Below, piece after piece: positions 60,980 through 64,000 of a DNA stretch of 64,000 nt. The notes below the pieces were generated by a model. The model was given only the letters and a program-made list of their open reading frames with translations. It was not told the origin of the DNA and searched no databases. How positions within the stretch are numbered: position 1 is the first letter of the stretch; each line of letters begins with the position of its first letter. Origin of the DNA: Tectiglobus sp965215755 (GTDB lineage Bacteria > Pseudomonadota > Alphaproteobacteria > Rhizobiales > Hyphomicrobiaceae); the NCBI GenBank assembly GCA_965215755.1, contig OZ244119.1:124001-188000 (forward strand). Reading direction: 5' to 3'. The position numbers were made by a program, and so were the translations under genes.

Positions 60980-61010
60980 AAAAAAGAGCGAGCCCGGGAA
61001 GGGCCCACTC
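60980..61010 (-). terminator. Rho-independent terminator of metK-trmB
   Basis: On the minus strand GAGTGGGCCC (61010-61001) pairs with GGGCTCGCTC (60995-60986), 10 pairs with two G-T, followed by six T (60985-60980). It lies past the trmB stop and ahead of rimP, so metK-trmB and rimP-nusA are separate transcripts. Confidence 0.88.
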
Positions 61011-61132
61011 TCAGAGTTGAGATGATCATGAGCATGTAAAGCTTATGTGAATGATTTGCCCATTGCAAGCGCATTTTGTCACTTTTTTGAACAAGCAGCA
61101 CCAATTCACTCGATTAGATAAATCCACGGGTG

Positions 61133-61846
61133 TTATTTGCGACGAAAACGAAGAAACGCGCAATTTCGCCCCTCACGCAGTGCTTTCGCCTCATAGCGGG
61201 TCGGCGGCCAGTTCGAAGGGCGCTGGCGCCAGTCAGCGGGCCGCTCTACCAGCCACTCGAAATCATTCGATTGTTGTAGCGTCAGCAAGATCGACTTCAG
61301 GTAATCATCTATGTCGGTTGCTATGCGCAATTCCGCGCCGGGCCGCATGACCGTCGCCAGCATCTTCAGCAGGCTTGTATTGATGAGGCGTCGCTTATTG
61401 TGTCGCTTCTTCGGCCAGGGATCAGGGAACAGGATGAAAGCGCGCGCTATGGATCCTGGCTCAAGGCGCCGCAACAGCGGCCGTGCATCATCAGCTAGCA
61501 GCCGGATATTGTTGATGTCTTCCTCGTCGATTGCAGATAGCACTTTCACGACGCCATCGCGAAATGGTTCGCAACCGATGAGCCCGATGTTCGTGTTCTG
61601 CCGCGCCTGCCAAAGTAGATGCTCGCCGCCTCCAAACCCGATCTCGATCCAAACCTCGTCGACGGAGGCCTTGAATAGCGAAGACGGTGCAAGTGTCTCT
61701 GTTGCAGTTGCATCGATCTCGATGCGAGACGTAATACGTTCAATGATCTCCTGCTGACGCGCGGTGAGGCTGCGGGTCCGCGTCCGCCCGAATGAGCGCA
61801 GTTCGCCTGGTCGTTCCCGCTGCGATTTTGGCTCTGATCGTGTCAT
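61133..61846 (-). CDS. trmB: tRNA (guanine(46)-N7)-methyltransferase
   Basis: TrmB methylates G46 in the variable loop of tRNAs using SAM. The 237-residue protein has WIEIGFGGGEHLLWQAR (SAM loop), GCEPFRDGVVKVL, AFILFPDPWPKKRHNKRRLI with the family PWPKKRH motif, and LRIATDIDDYLKSILLTL. ATG 61846 is preferred: the ATG at 61906 lies inside a strong hairpin after metK. It uses SAM made by the neighbouring metK. Confidence 0.94.
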   Translation of the reverse strand: MTRSEPKSQRERPGELRSFGRTRTRSLTARQQEIIERITSRIEIDATATETLAPSSLFKASVDEVWIEIGFGGGEHLLWQARQNTNIGLIGCEPFRDGVVKVLSAIDEEDINNIRLLADDARPLLRRLEPGSIARAFILFPDPWPKKRHNKRRLINTSLLKMLATVMRPGAELRIATDIDDYLKSILLTLQQSNDFEWLVERPADWRQRPSNWPPTRYEAKALREGRNCAFLRFRRK

Positions 61847-61897
61847 TGGATCAGTTCGGTCTTTGCCTATCTTGATATTTACCTTCACTCGCAGAAA

Positions 61898-61915
61898 TGG
61901 GGGCATTCGCCCCCA
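61898..61915 (-). terminator. Compact GC hairpin between metK and trmB
   Basis: TGGGGGC and GCCCCCA form a perfect 7-bp stem with a 4-nt loop, followed on the minus strand by TTTCTG. This weak terminator or attenuator would reduce read-through from metK into trmB. Confidence 0.5.
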
Positions 61916-61951
61916 ATTCGCATTTCCAAAAATGAGATTGATGGCTTTTGA

Positions 61952-63151
61952 TCAGGCCATAGCTGACTTCAAATCGTCAACGAGATCCGTGCGCTCCCAG
62001 CTAAACCCACCGTCGGCGTCAGGCTGGCGTCCGAAGTGCCCGTAGGCTGATGAACGCGCGTAGATCGGCTTGTTCAAATCTAGATGCTGACGAATACCGC
62101 GTGGACTCAAATCCATGATGTCGTTCAGCTTCTCTTCGAGTTTCGCCTCATCCACATTGCCCGTGTCATAGAGATTGACGTTGATGGACAGCGGGCGAGG
62201 AACCCCAATCGCATACGACAGCTGGATTGTGCACCGCTCTGCAAAGTCTGCTGCAATGACATTCTTGGCGAGATATCGCGCGGCGTAGGCTGCCGACCGA
62301 TCAACCTTCGTCGGATCCTTGCCGCTAAATGCGCCGCCTCCGTGAGGGGCTGCACCACCATAGGTATCAACAATGATTTTTCGTCCGGTCAGACCGCAAT
62401 CGCCGTCTGGGCCGCCGATCACAAATTTTCCGGTTGGATTGACGTGCCACTCAGTTTCCGTTGTCACCCATTCCGCCGGAAGCGTCTTAAGAATGAACGG
62501 CTCGACAACGGCTCTCACATCCTCGGATGTCATGTCTTCATCCAGGTGCTGGGTCGAAAGTACGATATGGGTAATGCCAACGGGCTTGCCGTTCTCATAC
62601 CGCATTGAAAGCTGGCTTTTGGAATCCGGTCCGAGCTTGCCGCCCTGCCCATCACCTGACTTCCGCGCGCGGGCCAAATCTTCCAGAATCTTGTGACTGT
62701 AGTATATCGGCGCCGGCATCAGATCAGGCGTCTCACGACAGGCATAACCGAACATGATGCCCTGGTCCCCCGCACCCTCGTCCTTGTTGCCGGCAGCGTC
62801 AACGCCTTGAGCAATGTCCGCAGACTGCTCATGCAGCAGGATCTGCATATTGGCGTTCTGCCAATGGAACCCTTCCTGCTCGTAGCCGATGTCCTTGATT
62901 GCGGCGCGAGCCACTTCTTCGATGTTATCTTTGGTGACGCCTGCCGGGCCACGTGTCTCGCCTGCAATCACAACCTGATTGGTGGTTGCCAATGTTTCTG
63001 CAGCCACACGCACCTGCCAAGGATCCATTCCTGTACGCAGGGCTTCCCGAAAATAGAGGTCGACGATTTCGTCAGAGATTCTATCGCAGACTTTGTCTGG
63101 ATGGCCTTCGGAGACGGATTCGCTGGTGAAAAAAAACGTCCGAGCTGACAC
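61952..63151 (-). CDS. metK: S-adenosylmethionine synthetase
   Basis: MetK makes SAM from methionine and ATP. The 399-residue protein has FTSESVSEGHPDKVCDRISDEIVD, GAGDQGIMFGYACRETPDLMP, GRKIIVDTYGGAAPHGGGAFSGKDPTKVDRSAAYAARY and DADGGFSWERTDL. The 170-nt leader before its start shows no SAM or SAM/SAH riboswitch that I can recognise. An XRE regulator gene precedes it, in the order usual for Rhizobiales. Confidence 0.97.
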   Translation of the reverse strand: MSARTFFFTSESVSEGHPDKVCDRISDEIVDLYFREALRTGMDPWQVRVAAETLATTNQVVIAGETRGPAGVTKDNIEEVARAAIKDIGYEQEGFHWQNANMQILLHEQSADIAQGVDAAGNKDEGAGDQGIMFGYACRETPDLMPAPIYYSHKILEDLARARKSGDGQGGKLGPDSKSQLSMRYENGKPVGITHIVLSTQHLDEDMTSEDVRAVVEPFILKTLPAEWVTTETEWHVNPTGKFVIGGPDGDCGLTGRKIIVDTYGGAAPHGGGAFSGKDPTKVDRSAAYAARYLAKNVIAADFAERCTIQLSYAIGVPRPLSINVNLYDTGNVDEAKLEEKLNDIMDLSPRGIRQHLDLNKPIYARSSAYGHFGRQPDADGGFSWERTDLVDDLKSAMA

Positions 63152-63324
63152 TTAGAACCCCCGATCATGTGATTGTTAACTATCGGCCGCTGTTTTGCAG
63201 CCTTTACTCAGGTGGGTCAAGCTTGGCTGATGCGGTCTTCGGCCACTCGCATCCGAATGTCGCCCTGGAACCAGTGGAGTTGCTGGAATGGCTTAATCAG
63301 CCGAAAGGCGTCTTGCGTCTACGT

Positions 63325-63798
63325 TCAGCCTGAGGCTCGCTGACCATTGCGATGCTTTTCCTGAAAGTCATCTTCGTCAGCAAGCGATCGAACCAAGTCA
63401 ACAACCGATCGCCGAACTTTGGGGTCTGCGATCTTTGCGAATGCGCGGTTGAGCTCAATTCCTTCGCGGCTTTTAAGAAAGCCACCGACGTAGTCGTTGT
63501 TTGGCTCTTCGGCCATCCCGGCAACATTCTTTGGCTCACCAAATTCCGGGGCTTCATCGTAAAAGAACTGAACATTCACGCCGAGCACGCTGGCAAGCTC
63601 GAACAACCGACTGGCGCCGATGCGGTTGACACCCTTCTCGTACTTCTGAACCTGTTGGAACGTTAGCCCCAGGCGATCACCCAGCTTTTCCTGGCTCATC
63701 CCCAGCAGCATTCGACGAAACCTGACCCGCGACCCAACGTGAATGTCTATTGGGTTGGGTTTGCGCGCATTTCGGCTTTGGACCTCGGCGTTTTCCAA
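63325..63798 (-). CDS. XRE-family transcriptional regulator
   Basis: The 157-residue protein has a Cro/CI helix-turn-helix at about 22-76: VGSRVRFRRMLLGMSQEKLGDRLGLTFQQVQKYEKGVNRIG, then SRLFELASVLGVNVQFFYDE. The C-terminal 70 residues (SREGIELNRAFAKIADPKVRRSVVDLVRSLADED) are a helical extension found in the alphaproteobacterial regulators that sit between lnt and metK. Its regulon is not known to me. It lies 173 nt upstream of metK on the same strand. The 200 bases beyond it, to the end of the window, hold no supported gene. Confidence 0.92.
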   Translation of the reverse strand: MENAEVQSRNARKPNPIDIHVGSRVRFRRMLLGMSQEKLGDRLGLTFQQVQKYEKGVNRIGASRLFELASVLGVNVQFFYDEAPEFGEPKNVAGMAEEPNNDYVGGFLKSREGIELNRAFAKIADPKVRRSVVDLVRSLADEDDFQEKHRNGQRASG

Positions 63799-64000
63799 TT
63801 CGTAGTCCCCTGCTTAGCACCAGGATGGTCCCCCCCGCCCTGGAATACTATCATTCGTCTTGCACCGGGCCGGCAGAGCATAGCCGTTCACAATTGAACG
63901 GCGCGGTCTCAACTACCAACCCGAAGTTGCAATTCACCTTGCGAACCAAATGAACACCCCAAGTTGAATGCTAATCACAACTCCACCTGGTTCATTCAGT

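Noticed and set aside
63152..63324. Possible SAM or SAM/SAH riboswitch ahead of metK
   Set aside because: No match to the conserved SAM/SAH core and no convincing nested stems; only a generic leader can be claimed.

Overview
The window looks like a chromosomal segment of an alphaproteobacterium, most likely of the Rhizobiales/Hyphomicrobiales. The evidence is gene content and order: an Irr-type Fur regulator divergent from fabA-fabB-fabI; rimP-nusA-ylxR-infB-rbfA-truB-rpsO-pnp; metK-trmB next to an XRE regulator; an alaC-like aminotransferase followed by hom and glpX; and a class I PhaC with a PhaR regulator. The genus cannot be named from this sequence. Most of the window is intact, densely packed housekeeping and central metabolism. 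No CRISPR array, rRNA, intact transposase or prophage is visible.

Region by region: (1) 1-6743 is accessory. It holds short membrane or exported proteins, an unusual SH3/DUF2541-like/DUF992 fusion, an ABC membrane domain without an ATPase, and a truncated 2-hydroxyacid dehydrogenase. It ends at the 3' end of an initiator tRNA gene (6744-6820). Four matches to the EcfG general-stress promoter pattern (GGAAC, 16 nt, [C/T]GTT) lie between 712 and 2879 and suggest a stress-regulated envelope cluster. (2) 7109-10521 holds a DUF302 protein and an envelope glycosyltransferase module (LAB_N protein, GT2, ArnT-like GT39 with a nine-G tract). (3) 10565-17616 holds 3-hydroxybutyrate dehydrogenase coupled to a patatin, a LarA homologue, acyl-CoA-related genes and a di-heme peroxidase. 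(4) 17916-27459 holds metY, phaC, an aminotransferase, hom, glpX, and a beta-keto acid cleavage enzyme with a CoA transferase. (5) 27642-33214 is a second accessory stretch: an EndoU-like exported protein, two SDRs, a transthyretin-like protein without the usual C-terminal motif, an M24 homologue without metal ligands, and a gene cut by an in-frame stop. (6) 33447-45345 holds a NYN/OST-HTH RNA-biology protein, phaA and phaR, coaBC, dut, cysK, a ThiF-like enzyme, a ureohydrolase/2-hydroxyacid dehydrogenase pair and irr. (7) 45633-49451 is fabA-fabB-fabI-murI. (8) 49548-63798 is the translation/RNA operon on the minus strand, then trmB, metK and an XRE regulator.

How the genes may work together: bdhA, the patatin, phaC, phaA, phaR, scoAB and the beta-keto acid cleavage enzyme all meet at acetoacetate/acetoacetyl-CoA. 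The cell probably stores and recovers carbon as polyhydroxybutyrate and can feed acetoacetate from beta-keto acid cleavage into that pool. metY, hom, the aminotransferase, cysK and metK cover sulfur and methionine/SAM metabolism. Two less expected items are a 30-codon reading frame with a strong ribosome binding site between rpsO and pnp (51803-51895) and an epoxide-hydrolase-like gene inserted between infB and rbfA.
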